The notes beneath the pieces were generated by a model that was given only the letters and a program-made list of their open reading frames with translations, was not told the DNA's origin and made no database searches. 64,000 nt of DNA from Pyrinomonas sp040289685 (GTDB lineage Bacteria > Acidobacteriota > Blastocatellia > Pyrinomonadales > Pyrinomonadaceae), in assembly GCF_040289685.1 (NCBI RefSeq), contig NZ_PSLQ01000009.1:8534-72533 (forward strand), given 5' to 3'. Below are positions 56,362-64,000 of this stretch, piece after piece. The position numbers and the translations under genes were made by a program. Every line of letters starts with the position of its first letter. Position 1 is the first letter of the stretch.

Positions 56362-56892
56362 TCAGCAGCGCTTTTTGCCCTCCTCTTGCTCGGCAACTCG
56401 AGCGATAATGCGCCTAAGGTCTTCAAGTGGCTGCCAAACTTTTGCTTCCAGCAGGAGCCGGTTGGCATTGAGCACCCAGTCGTATTTCCAACGCAGACCG
56501 TTGAGATCCCTCCGGCTCAACCGGAAAGCCTCGCGCAACAGCCGCTTCAACCGGTTGCGCTCAACGGCGCGGCGTGCTGCCCGCCGCGAAGCGGTAACGC
56601 CCAGACGATGCCGGTCCAAATCGTTGCGTCGAACAAAGGCCGTCAAATACTGCCCGTCGTAGCGGCGACCAGAAGAGTAGACCAGACGAAAATCTGCCGA
56701 GCTGCTGAGCCTCGCCGACCTCGGAAGAGTGTATCTCAGTAGTGTTTCGGAGTGAGCCTCTTGCGCCCCTTGGCGCGCCGACGCTTGAGCACCAAGCGCC
56801 CCTTCTTGGTCGACATCCGAAGGCGAAACCCGTGCTTCTTCGCCCGCCGACGGTTGTTCGGTTGAAAAGTCCGCTTTGGCATAATCTTCCAT
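56362..56892 (-). CDS. rnpA: Ribonuclease P protein component, frame containing rpmH
   Basis: The RnpA core is clear: TLPRSARLSSSADFRLVYSS, FVRRNDLDRHRLGVTASRRA and the RNR motif region VERNRLKRLLREAFRLSRRD. Its 5' end is unusual. In this frame there is no ATG, GTG or TTG near the core; the only canonical start is ATG 56892, ten bases upstream of the rpmH ATG, giving 176 residues with rpmH nested entirely inside in another frame. The alternative is a CTG at 56739 that overlaps the rpmH stop (CTGA), giving 125 residues. The nested form is known from Thermus. RnpA binds the RNase P RNA for tRNA 5' maturation. Confidence 0.88.
   Translation of the reverse strand: MEDYAKADFSTEQPSAGEEARVSPSDVDQEGALGAQASARQGAQEAHSETLLRYTLPRSARLSSSADFRLVYSSGRRYDGQYLTAFVRRNDLDRHRLGVTASRRAARRAVERNRLKRLLREAFRLSRRDLNGLRWKYDWVLNANRLLLEAKVWQPLEDLRRIIARVAEQEEGKKRC
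56736..56882 (-). CDS. rpmH: Ribosomal protein L34
   Basis: 48 residues: MPKRTFQPNNRRRAKKHGFR, LRMSTKKGRLVLKRRRAKGR, KRLTPKHY, an almost textbook L34. AAGGA is ten bases and GGAAG three bases before the ATG. It lies wholly within the longer version of the rnpA frame (+1 relative). First gene of the minus-strand origin operon. Confidence 0.97.
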   Translation of the reverse strand: MPKRTFQPNNRRRAKKHGFRLRMSTKKGRLVLKRRRAKGRKRLTPKHY

Positions 56893-57006
56893 TCCTTGAA
56901 CGTTTTCCGAAAAGCATAAAGAGTAACTGGTAGCGAAACCCACTGTCAAGAAACCGGCCCCTTTTCGCAATGGTCTGGAACGAGAGTTCGGTACGGGCGC
57001 GACCAC

Positions 57007-57440
57007 GCGACCAAAGGAGCAAAGAGTCCGAACTTCCTGCCTCTACGCTGACCCGTCAACGCCGCGGCCTGACTCGAACTTAAAACCGTAACTTGGTCGG
57101 TGATAAGCTCGCAAAAAGCGTGATTCCAAGGGAGAACTCTCGCTCCGAAACCCGCGGGTGAATCGAACTCGTCGAGAGGGGAAAGTCCGCTAGCGAAGAT
57201 GATCTTTCACGGAAGCGCATGAACGAGTTAAGCCATGCGCCAGCTTCTTGCTTTAAGACACGGGAGATCAAATAAGGCCCCGAAAACATTTCGTCGAAGC
57301 TCCGAGCACCAAATCGCCTTGGAGGTTGCGGGTTGTGCGGTCTGCGTCACCTCCGTTCTTTGTGTCCGAAAATGGTTCTCGTTTTTATGGGAGGTGCCTT
57401 GCAAGCAGAAAAGTCCGCGGTAATCGCTTCGTGTGAACAG
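57007..57440. other. Intergenic region left of the origin boxes
   Basis: About 430 bases between rpmH/rnpA and the DnaA-box cluster. No gene or RNA recognised. The promoter for the rpmH operon should lie here. Confidence 0.4.
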
Positions 57441-57778
57441 AGCAACTGGAAATTTCTTTCTGACCTGTGGAAAACCACTTGCCTTTTCCACTGAGATGTG
57501 CTAGTCTCCGCGCCGTTTTCAGACGAGTGAAAACTTGTAAACCATTGAAAATAAAATACTTAAAGTTCTACCTTAAGATCCATCGGGTTTTCCACAGCCC
57601 TGTGGAAAAACTTGTGGAAAACTTTTATCAAATTTTTTAAAAGAGGGTCAAAAACAGGATTTTCAACGGCTTCAACCACAGACATCAAAGAAGAGCTTGA
57701 GCGATCTTCTTTAAGAGTCGTATCTTTTTCATACGCGACTCGACGTTGTGGTTTTCGATCACTGAAGGAGAGGGAATC
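57441..57778. other. Origin region, part 1: DnaA boxes upstream of dnaA
   Basis: Perfect TTTTCCACA/TGTGGAAAA boxes at 57466-57474, 57588-57596, 57601-57609 and 57613-57621, with a near match at 57484-57492 and an AT-rich run (AATTTTTTAAAA) at about 57630. This is typical of the dnaA upstream part of oriC and also allows DnaA autoregulation. Confidence 0.8.
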
Positions 57779-59254
57779 ATGAACACTTCCGTCGAGGAGA
57801 GAATTTGGAGCGACCTTCTGCGCGCGATCGAGAAGCGTTTAAACAAACAAAGTTTCGAGACTTGGTTTCGTCCGATCCGTTTCGACGGATGCGACGAAAC
57901 ACGCCATGTCTTGCGCCTGTGTGCTCCCAATCAAATTATCAAGGACTGGGTCAGTTCTAACTATTCAGATATCCTGCGGGCCTCGCTCGAAGAGCTGAAC
58001 CTCTCAACCTATCATGTCGATTGGAAGGTTGAGGATGAGGACTCCCTTGAGCAATCCATGGACGAAGCGCTGCTCTCTTATGACGATGGGTCTTTCTCCC
58101 TCTCCGAAGAGAGCGTGCGGGAGGTCGTGCTTCCAAAGAGCAAGGGAGCGAGCTTTCTTCCGCTGCTTGAAGCAGCCGAGGCCGAGGGGCTGATGCCAGG
58201 TGCGACCACGTTCGTCGACATTGAACCTCTGGAGCTATCGCTCAATCCCAAATACACTTTCCAGACGTTCGTCGTCGGCTCATGCAATCAGTTCGCCCAT
58301 GCAGCGGCCTTGGCCGTAGCCGAATCGCCGGGCAAAACATATAATCCGCTTTACATCTACGGTGGCGTAGGGCTGGGCAAAACGCACCTCATGCATGCCA
58401 TCGGCCACTTCATTCGCGAGCGTAACCGCCACCTGCGCCTTTCTTACATCTCGGCAGAGCGCTTCATGAACGAACTGATCAATGCCATTCGCTACGACAA
58501 AGTGCAGACCTTTCGCGAGAAGTACCGTTTCATCGACGTTCTCCTCATGGACGACGTCCAATTCATGGCCGGCAAGGAACGAACGCAGGAAGAGTTCTTC
58601 CATACCTTCAACGCCCTCTACGACGCACAAAAACAGATCGTCATCACCTCCGATTGCCCGCCGCGCGGTATTCCGATGATCGAAGAGCGGCTTCATTCGC
58701 GCTTCGAGTGGGGCTTGATCGCTGACATTGAACCGCCCGATCTTGAGACCAAGGTCGCCATTTTGAAACGCAAGGCCGATCTCGATGGCGTCGAACTCCC
58801 AGACGACGTCGCGTTCTTCATCGCCAGCAAAGTGAAAAGCAACATACGCGAACTGGAAGGTTCGCTCGTGCGTCTCGTCGCCATTTCGTCCTTGCGCGGA
58901 CTGCCGATCTCGATCATGCTCGCCCAAGATGCCATTCGCAACATCGCCGAGGACGAACGACCAGCGGGAATCACCATTGAGCAGATCCAACGCGCCGTGG
59001 CACAATACTACAAGCTGCGCGTCGAAGATTTAAAATCTAAAAACAATTCACGACAAATCGCCGTGCCACGCCAGATCGCCATGTATTTGTGTAAGAAGCT
59101 GACAAAACACAGCTTCCCAGAGATCGGACGTGAGTTCGGCGGAAAGCACCACACAACCGTCATCCACTCCGTGGAGAAGATTGAAGCCTTAGTCGAGAAA
59201 GACCAAAATTTCCACAGGGTGGTGAGCGACATAATTGATAGTATTTGCAAATAA
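57779..59254 (+). CDS. dnaA: Chromosomal replication initiator DnaA
   Basis: 491 residues from ATG 57779 with AAGGAGAGGG upstream. Domain I about 1-90 (KRLNKQSFETWFRPIRFDGC), an acidic linker about 90-160, the AAA+ domain with Walker A YGGVGLGKTHLMHAIGHFI and Walker B DVLLMDDVQFMAGKE, the arginine-finger region EERLHSRFEWGL, and the DNA-binding domain with FPEIGREFGGKHHTTVIHSV. It opens oriC and loads the helicase. It lies between two clusters of DnaA boxes, with dnaN following. Confidence 0.97.
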   Translation: MNTSVEERIWSDLLRAIEKRLNKQSFETWFRPIRFDGCDETRHVLRLCAPNQIIKDWVSSNYSDILRASLEELNLSTYHVDWKVEDEDSLEQSMDEALLSYDDGSFSLSEESVREVVLPKSKGASFLPLLEAAEAEGLMPGATTFVDIEPLELSLNPKYTFQTFVVGSCNQFAHAAALAVAESPGKTYNPLYIYGGVGLGKTHLMHAIGHFIRERNRHLRLSYISAERFMNELINAIRYDKVQTFREKYRFIDVLLMDDVQFMAGKERTQEEFFHTFNALYDAQKQIVITSDCPPRGIPMIEERLHSRFEWGLIADIEPPDLETKVAILKRKADLDGVELPDDVAFFIASKVKSNIRELEGSLVRLVAISSLRGLPISIMLAQDAIRNIAEDERPAGITIEQIQRAVAQYYKLRVEDLKSKNNSRQIAVPRQIAMYLCKKLTKHSFPEIGREFGGKHHTTVIHSVEKIEALVEKDQNFHRVVSDIIDSICK

Positions 59255-59606
59255 TTAAAGGTTTTAACGGAGAAAAGATTTCCACAGTATGATTTTAATA
59301 CAGAAGCTTTATTTTCAACAACTTAACTTTGAGTTTTCCACATTTCCACAGGTCCAGCGAAAAATGGCCTGTGGAAACTGTGGAAAACTTTGTGAGAGGT
59401 AAAAGTTTTCCACAGGAAACGGAGTTTTCCACAGAATTTTCCACAGGGCCTGTGGAAAACAACTTCTTCAGTATCAATGATTTAAGTGGGTTTTCCACAT
59501 TTCCACAGGCCCTACTACTACTACTAGATATATATACAGGTGGTTAAATAGAAGTAGTAGTAGTAAAAAGCATGCGACGAGTTCAATTAGAAAGGAAAGG
59601 CAAGGT
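59255..59606. other. Origin region, part 2: DnaA boxes and TAG trinucleotide repeats between dnaA and dnaN
   Basis: 352 bases. Perfect 9-mer boxes at 59334-59342, 59406-59414, 59425-59433, 59437-59445 and 59491-59499 (TTTTCCACA) and 59379-59387 and 59451-59459 (TGTGGAAAA), plus shorter variants. Right of the last box: CTACTACTACTACTAG (59512-59527), an ATATATATA run (59528-59536) and AGTAGTAGTAGTA (59553-59565). The trinucleotide runs match the DnaA-trio element that starts strand opening in B. subtilis; here they occur on both strands about an AT-rich centre. This is the likely unwinding site of oriC. Confidence 0.85.
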
Positions 59607-60719
59607 ATGGAATTCGCAATCAGCAAAGGCTCTTTGCAAAGAGAACTGCAATTTCTCCAAGGCGTTGTCGAAAAGCGCAGCACACTGCCGGTCCTCGCCA
59701 ACATACTAGTGGAATCGGTTGGAAACGACCGCATAAGGTTGTGGGCGACCGATCTGGACACAACCTTGCGATGCGAAGCCGAGGCCGAGATATTAACTTC
59801 AGGGCGAATGCTTATCGGCGCACGCAAGCTCTTTGATGTGGTTCGTTCGCTTCCTGACCAGACCGTTCATTTTCGGCGCGAGGCCAACGATTGGGTCGAA
59901 CTCAGATGCGCCGCATCGCGCTTTCGCATTGCTGGACAGCGGGCTGAGGATTTCCCGCAACCCCCTACGGCAGATGCACCTTCCCCCATTCGGATTTCAG
60001 CCGTGGTCTTGCGCACTATGATCGAACGGACCATCTTTGCCATCACACTGGAGGAATCGCGCTACACGCTTTCGGGGGCGAAGTTCACGCTCGCTCCCGA
60101 AGATTTCAGGATGGTGACCACAGACGGCCACCGTCTCGCCTTCATCGAACGACGTACCTCTACGGGCGCGCGCGTGCCCATAGATGCCCTCGTTCCGCGC
60201 AAAACGCTCAGCGAACTGGTGCGGATAGCGTCTGCACATGAAGGGGAGATCGCTCTGTGGGCCGATCAGAACCACATCTTCTTCGAGGCAGGGCCGCGCT
60301 TTTTGATCGGAAGAAAGTTGGTCGGTCAGTTCCCGAACTACGAAATGGTCATACCCAAGAACAACCCGTGGAGCGTGCGCCTCGGGGCTGCTCCGTTGGC
60401 TGAAGCTATTCGCCGCGTCGCTTTGATGGCCGATGATCGCTCGCGCGCCATCAAGTTGACGTTTGCGCCGGGGACGCTTGTGATCAGCGCGCAAACAGCC
60501 GAAGAGGGGTCAAGCGAGGAAACGCTGGTTACTGACTACCACGGTGAACCGTTGGAGATCGGCTTCAACGCGCAGTACTTGCTCGATTTCCTCCAAGTTT
60601 TAGACCAAGGAGAAGTCGCCTTTGAGTTCAAAGACCCAAACTCACAGGCTCAACTGCGCCCAACTGATGACCAAGAGTACGATTACCGTTACGTTGTCAT
60701 GCCGATGCGCTTGACATAG
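59607..60719 (+). CDS. dnaN: DNA polymerase III beta clamp
   Basis: 370 residues, standard for DnaN. Three repeated clamp domains; typical sequences are ISKGSLQRELQFLQGVVEKR, LPVLANILVESVGNDRIRLW at the start and EIGFNAQYLLDFLQVLDQGE, YRYVVMPMRLT at the end. AAGGAAAGGCAAGG precedes the ATG. It clamps the polymerase to DNA. Directly downstream of the putative unwinding region. Confidence 0.97.
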   Translation: MEFAISKGSLQRELQFLQGVVEKRSTLPVLANILVESVGNDRIRLWATDLDTTLRCEAEAEILTSGRMLIGARKLFDVVRSLPDQTVHFRREANDWVELRCAASRFRIAGQRAEDFPQPPTADAPSPIRISAVVLRTMIERTIFAITLEESRYTLSGAKFTLAPEDFRMVTTDGHRLAFIERRTSTGARVPIDALVPRKTLSELVRIASAHEGEIALWADQNHIFFEAGPRFLIGRKLVGQFPNYEMVIPKNNPWSVRLGAAPLAEAIRRVALMADDRSRAIKLTFAPGTLVISAQTAEEGSSEETLVTDYHGEPLEIGFNAQYLLDFLQVLDQGEVAFEFKDPNSQAQLRPTDDQEYDYRYVVMPMRLT

Positions 60720-61175
60720 TAGCTGCCGTTGCTGTCCTCGGCGATTCCTGAAACCTTTGATTTGGTTTCCTCTTGCGCAAGCCACTTGATGCACGCGCAG
60801 AGGAGTTAACGCCAGAACCGGTCTTTATTTTGAATCACAGACGAAGCTGAAAGCGGGTTTTTGTGGGGGGTATCGCCGCACCAAAATCGATCTTTTGCTT
60901 TTCTCGCGTCGTCGCGCCGTGTTTGCGACGCGATGTTATCGCCGCACCGAAATCTTTGCACGCTCTTTGCAGCGGGCACGCTCGATTTTTGCCAGCCTTA
61001 AGCCTAGAAGTCTGTATGCGCAACGAGTCGCAAGCGCGGCATGGAGGGTGCACTCGACTCTTTGCTGACGTAAGCGCCGAATCCTGGCGTTTCATGCCGC
61101 GAGTCCTCCATTTCAAAGCAAGGCAAAGGGGCAAGTCGTTATTTCGCACGCCGTAGACTTTACAAGAGCTGTTTC

Positions 61176-61258
61176 CAAGTAACGCCTGAAAGCCCGGTTT
61201 TCACTACCGCTCAACATAACGACTGGAGCAAGTTTTGTCGGACTCGCTTCACCCGAAA
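61176..61258. repeat. Dispersed repeat, copy B
   Basis: Starts CAAGTAACGCCTGAAAGCCC and matches 52139-52225 with scattered substitutions and a two-base deletion. Both copies are in gene-free spacers on either side of the origin genes. Confidence 0.65.
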
Positions 61259-61460
61259 ACCACCACACAGATTCAGCAAGGTTCTCGCGGCGGACATTTT
61301 TAGGCAGTTTTCGCGCTCATCAAGGAAAACGACCTAGCCGGTTCTTCGCGGCTTTCGGGCATGCATTTGAGCAACGCATTGGAAAGTTACTATGTCTCTA
61401 TTGGAAAGTTACCTAGTAGGGTTTTTCATCCGTCGCGTGCAAGCTGTCGCAGCAAAGATT

Positions 61461-61560
61461 NNNNNNNNNNNNNNNNNNNNNNNNNNNNNNNNNNNNNNNN
61501 NNNNNNNNNNNNNNNNNNNNNNNNNNNNNNNNNNNNNNNNNNNNNNNNNNNNNNNNNNNN
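61461..61560. other. Assembly gap (100 N)
   Basis: A round-number run of N in the dnaN-mnmG spacer; actual length unknown. Confidence 0.95.
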
Positions 61561-61670
61561 ATAGGGTGGATGTTGTGATCGTGAATTAATCGGGTAGTGC
61601 GGAACCTTTTTTTGGCACGACCTCTTGTCGTGAGGCAAGAACTTAGGGTAGTTCTAGGGAGAAGAAAGAG

Positions 61671-63557
61671 ATGCGATCAATTAGTTTTGACGAAAGTTTC
61701 GATGTCATCGTTATCGGCGCTGGACACGCGGGCTGCGAAGCCGCATCCGCCGCTGCGCGTATGGGCGCGGAAACGGCTCTGATCACGCTCAGTTTGGATA
61801 CGATCGGACAGATGTCTTGCAATCCTGCTGTGGGCGGCATCGCCAAGGGGCATCTTGTGCGCGAGATTGATGCTTTGGGCGGTATTATGGGCCGCGTCAT
61901 TGACCGCACAGGAATACAATTCCGTTTGCTCAATCGCTCACGCGGCCCTGCTGTCCGGGCGCCGCGTGCGCAGGCTGACCGCTTGCTTTATCGCACCGAA
62001 ATGCGCCGCACTCTTGAAGCTACGCCCAATTTGCATCTGCGGCAAGGATTGGTGATCGATCTGATCGTGGAGGATGGCAAAGTTCGTGGGGTGGAGCTGC
62101 AAGATACGCGCCGCTTTCGAGCGAAAGCCGTCGTCGTCGCGACAGGTACTTTTCTCAAGGGGCTCATACACACGGGCAAGCGGACATACACGGCAGGAAG
62201 AGCGGGTGAGCCAGCCTCTGTTGAGCTAGCCGAAAGCATCAAAAGGTTGGGGTTTCCCGTCGGGAGACTCAAGACGGGTACGCCGCCGCGCCTTGATGGG
62301 CGAACCATAGACTGGTCTGTTTTCGAGCCACAACCAGCGGATGAGCGACCAGTTCCCTTCTCTTTTGCTACACAGAGCATAGATCAGCCGCAGGTCATGT
62401 GCTATATCGGCTACACGAACGAGCGCGTGCACCGGACAATTCGCGCCAACATACACGAGTCGCCGCTCTACTCTGGACAGATCAAGGGCGTGGGACCGCG
62501 CTATTGCCCGTCCATTGAGGACAAAGTCGTGAAGTTCCCTGACAAGGACAGACACCAGCTCTTCCTCGAGCCGGAAGGATATGACACTTACGAGGTCTAT
62601 TTGAATGGCTTTTCCACTTCCATGCCCGCGGAGTTGCAGCAAGAGCTGGTGCATCAAGTTGAGGGCTTGGAAGAAGCGCGCATCATCCGACCCGGATATG
62701 CCATCGAGTACGATTTCGTCGATCCGCGCGAGCTGACGCCGTTTCTGGAAACGACTCGCGTTCGTGGTCTATTCTTCGCTGGCCAGATCAACGGCACGAC
62801 GGGTTACGAAGAGGCAGCTTGTCAAGGTTTGATTGCAGGTATCAACGCTGCCCTCTTCGTCCGCGGTGAGCCATTATTCCGGTTGCGTCGGGAAGAGTCC
62901 TATATCGGCGTCCTCATAGACGATCTAATCCACTATGGCGTTGATGAGCCATACAGAATGTTTACCTCGCGCTCGGAGAACCGCTTGGCCCTGCGTTACG
63001 ACACGGCCGATGCTCGACTTGCCCCTTACGGGCGGCGACTGGGGTTGCTCGGCGATGAGGACTGGGAGCGTTTCAACCGACGGCGCGAACGTCTGGCGAA
63101 GCTTCGCGCTGTGATCGAAAGCACTCGTTTCAAGCGCTCGGACTCTGTTTACGCTCAACTCGCGCGCCGTTTGAATCAGAATCTCGGCGACGCCATTTCG
63201 CTCGCACAGTTAGCTCAACGTCCGAACGTCAACCCGGAGTTGATTTATGATCTGTTGCCAACGGAGACGCGCGTCCAGACGAGTTTGAGCGATCTTGAAA
63301 CGGTGCTCGCCGACATCATCTATAGCGGCTACATAGACGCGCAGCGCGCGACCAACGAGCGAATTCATCAACACGACTACCTGTGCATTCCACCTGACTT
63401 CAACTACCGTGCGATAAGCGGCTTGTCACGCGAAATGGTAGAGCGCTTGGAAAGAGCGCGTCCCGAAACCTTTGGACAGGCGCGACGCATTCCAGGGATG
63501 ACGCACGGAGCGCTGGCGACGCTTCTCGTTCACTTGAAACTTCGACGCGCCGCGTAG
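61671..63557 (+). CDS. mnmG: tRNA uridine-5-carboxymethylaminomethyl modification enzyme MnmG
   Basis: 628 residues, full length. FAD motif VIVIGAGHAGCEAASAAARM, the MnmG signatures MSCNPAVGGIAKGHLVREID and GPAVRAPRAQADR, and the second conserved region AGQINGTTGYEEAACQGLIA. LSREMVERLERARPETFGQA and RIPGMTHGALATLLVHLK close the MnmE-binding C-terminal domain. With MnmE it builds cmnm5U34 in tRNA. AGGGAGAAGAAAG precedes the ATG. Separated from its partner gene mnmE by the origin. Confidence 0.97.
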   Translation: MRSISFDESFDVIVIGAGHAGCEAASAAARMGAETALITLSLDTIGQMSCNPAVGGIAKGHLVREIDALGGIMGRVIDRTGIQFRLLNRSRGPAVRAPRAQADRLLYRTEMRRTLEATPNLHLRQGLVIDLIVEDGKVRGVELQDTRRFRAKAVVVATGTFLKGLIHTGKRTYTAGRAGEPASVELAESIKRLGFPVGRLKTGTPPRLDGRTIDWSVFEPQPADERPVPFSFATQSIDQPQVMCYIGYTNERVHRTIRANIHESPLYSGQIKGVGPRYCPSIEDKVVKFPDKDRHQLFLEPEGYDTYEVYLNGFSTSMPAELQQELVHQVEGLEEARIIRPGYAIEYDFVDPRELTPFLETTRVRGLFFAGQINGTTGYEEAACQGLIAGINAALFVRGEPLFRLRREESYIGVLIDDLIHYGVDEPYRMFTSRSENRLALRYDTADARLAPYGRRLGLLGDEDWERFNRRRERLAKLRAVIESTRFKRSDSVYAQLARRLNQNLGDAISLAQLAQRPNVNPELIYDLLPTETRVQTSLSDLETVLADIIYSGYIDAQRATNERIHQHDYLCIPPDFNYRAISGLSREMVERLERARPETFGQARRIPGMTHGALATLLVHLKLRRAA

Positions 63558-63682
63558 AGCCGCGCCAGATGAAATTGGCATCAAGGGGGTACCCTCAAAG
63601 GGTGTGTAAACGGCGAGTGCGGTGTACCCTCCTCCTAGACCAACACCAGGGCTTGGAAGCCCGGAGGAGGAGAGCCACCGCC

Positions 63683-64000
63683 ATGGACCAGCGGACCACG
63701 TCGGGGAGCTTGACGTCAAGCCCCACCTGGGAAGGGCTGCACGAGTGGCTCCGNNNNNNNNNNCCAGACGCTCCTCCAGGCGGCCCTGGAGGCCGAGGTG
63801 ACGGAGCTGCTGGGCCGCGTGCGATACCAGCGGCGTGCCGCCGTCGACGCACCTGGCGGGTAGCGGAACGGCTAGGGCAAGCGGCGGAAGCTGACGACCC
63901 CGATGGGCACCGTTACGCTGCGCCGTCCGCGGGTGCGGGACCTAGGTCACGCCCTTCGGGCGTACTCTCGAGGAGCGGTTCGAGAGCCGGATCCTGCCCT
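63683..64000 (+). pseudogene. Damaged IS256-family (mutator-type) transposase
   Basis: From ATG 63683 MDQRTTSGSLTSSPTWEGLH is followed by a 10-base N run and then, in a new frame, QTLLQAALEAEVTELLGRVR and YQRRAAVDAPGG, stop, RNG, stop, GKRRKLTTPMGTVTLRRPR. IS256 transposases normally read YRNGYGK.RKL here, so both Tyr codons are TAG. A further frame change near 63965 is needed to reach LEERFESRILP. Either the copy is dead or this contig end is of low quality. Confidence 0.65.
63754..63763. other. Assembly gap (10 N)
   Basis: Ten N inside the IS256 transposase. The reading frame does not match across it, so the real length is not 10. Confidence 0.9.

Larger units (their letters stand above)
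60720..61670. other. Long intergenic region with repeats and an assembly gap
   Basis: About 950 bases without a recognised gene. TATCGCCGCACC(A/G)AAATC occurs near 60868 and again near 60937. ATTGGAAAGTTAC occurs at 61378-61390 and 61400-61412. Copy B of the dispersed repeat is at 61176-61258. 61461-61560 are N. CACGAC/GTCGTG (61616-61621 and 61627-61632) forms a short hairpin before mnmG. Confidence 0.6.
63600..64000 (+). mobile_element. IS256-family insertion sequence, left part
   Basis: GGGTGTGTAAAC (63600-63611) looks like the terminal repeat of IS256-type elements, and the transposase frame begins 72 bases further. GC content and codon choice (CTG, GTG, GCC, GGC) are higher than in the neighbouring genes, suggesting recent arrival from another organism. 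The element runs off the window. The perfect palindrome GGGTACCC stands just outside at 63587-63594. Confidence 0.7.

Noticed and set aside
57060..57180. tRNA-like T-arm strings (CTCGAAC and AATCGAACTC) on the minus strand
   Set aside because: I could not build acceptor, anticodon and D arms at the right distances.
60835..61149. Minus-strand frame of 104 residues with a repeated DFGAAI
   Set aside because: No start-site signal and no family likeness; the repetition follows from a short DNA direct repeat.

Overview
The window looks like the replication-origin region of a bacterial chromosome with about 55-60% GC. The most likely source is an acidobacterium of the Blastocatellia/Pyrinomonas type. 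That assignment is an inference from gene content (several Tat-exported Gfo/Idh/MocA dehydrogenases, a DUF6807 protein, a PEP-CTERM protein, a PhoX phosphatase, a B. subtilis-like fadN-fadA-fadE operon); no rRNA or tRNA gene is visible to confirm it.

Layout. 1-8.1 kb: a surface-polysaccharide region (FkbM methyltransferase, two GT4-type glycosyltransferases, a Gfo/Idh/MocA oxidoreductase, a nucleotide-sugar epimerase, a membrane GT2) interrupted by a YbhB/PEBP gene. 8.3-16.9 kb: a sugar or sugar-acid catabolic region (ExuT-like MFS, DUF6807, three Gfo/Idh/MocA dehydrogenases, an SDR) plus apbE. 17-21 kb: a secreted protein split by a frameshift, a two-PDZ protein, a methyltransferase and a deletion scar. 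21.5-27.5 kb: the beta-oxidation operon fadN-fadA-fadE behind a FadR-like operator, next to a collapsed hicBA remnant. 27.7-32.2 kb: DoxX, an MFS exporter, a membrane-protein remnant, a PEP-CTERM protein and PhoX. 32.7-39.6 kb: a Nudix/metallo-beta-lactamase fusion, then a sensor (PAS-GAF-GAF-PAS-STAS), a MoxR-type ATPase and a VWA protein in one operon. 39.7-43.6 kb: a ROK sugar kinase fragment, an assembly gap, and a mercury-resistance operon (merR, a MerT-MerP-thioredoxin fusion, a secreted HMA protein, merA) whose reductase is cut by an IS200/IS605-type end, followed by a rhodanese with an in-frame UGA at its active site. 43.7-48.1 kb: wrbA, a short orphan CRISPR-like array, a candidate small RNA, AmmeMemoRadiSam proteins A and B, and a geranylgeranyl-reductase-family flavoprotein.

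48.4-63.6 kb is the origin core. On the minus strand lie rpmH, rnpA, yidD, yidC, khpB, mnmE, recF and gyrB; on the plus strand lie dnaA, dnaN and mnmG. Clusters of DnaA boxes flank dnaA, and the dnaA-dnaN spacer also carries TAG-trinucleotide repeats on both strands. The window ends in a damaged IS256-family element.

The most notable points are the UGA-containing rhodanese with a hairpin at the spacing expected of a bacterial SECIS, the nesting of rpmH inside the rnpA frame as known in Thermus, the small-RNA candidate and orphan CRISPR-like array beside wrbA, the MerT-MerP-thioredoxin fusion with an internal start, and several gene remnants that look like deletion scars. Three runs of N (40391-40550, 61461-61560, 63754-63763) are assembly gaps; the first cannot be as short as written.
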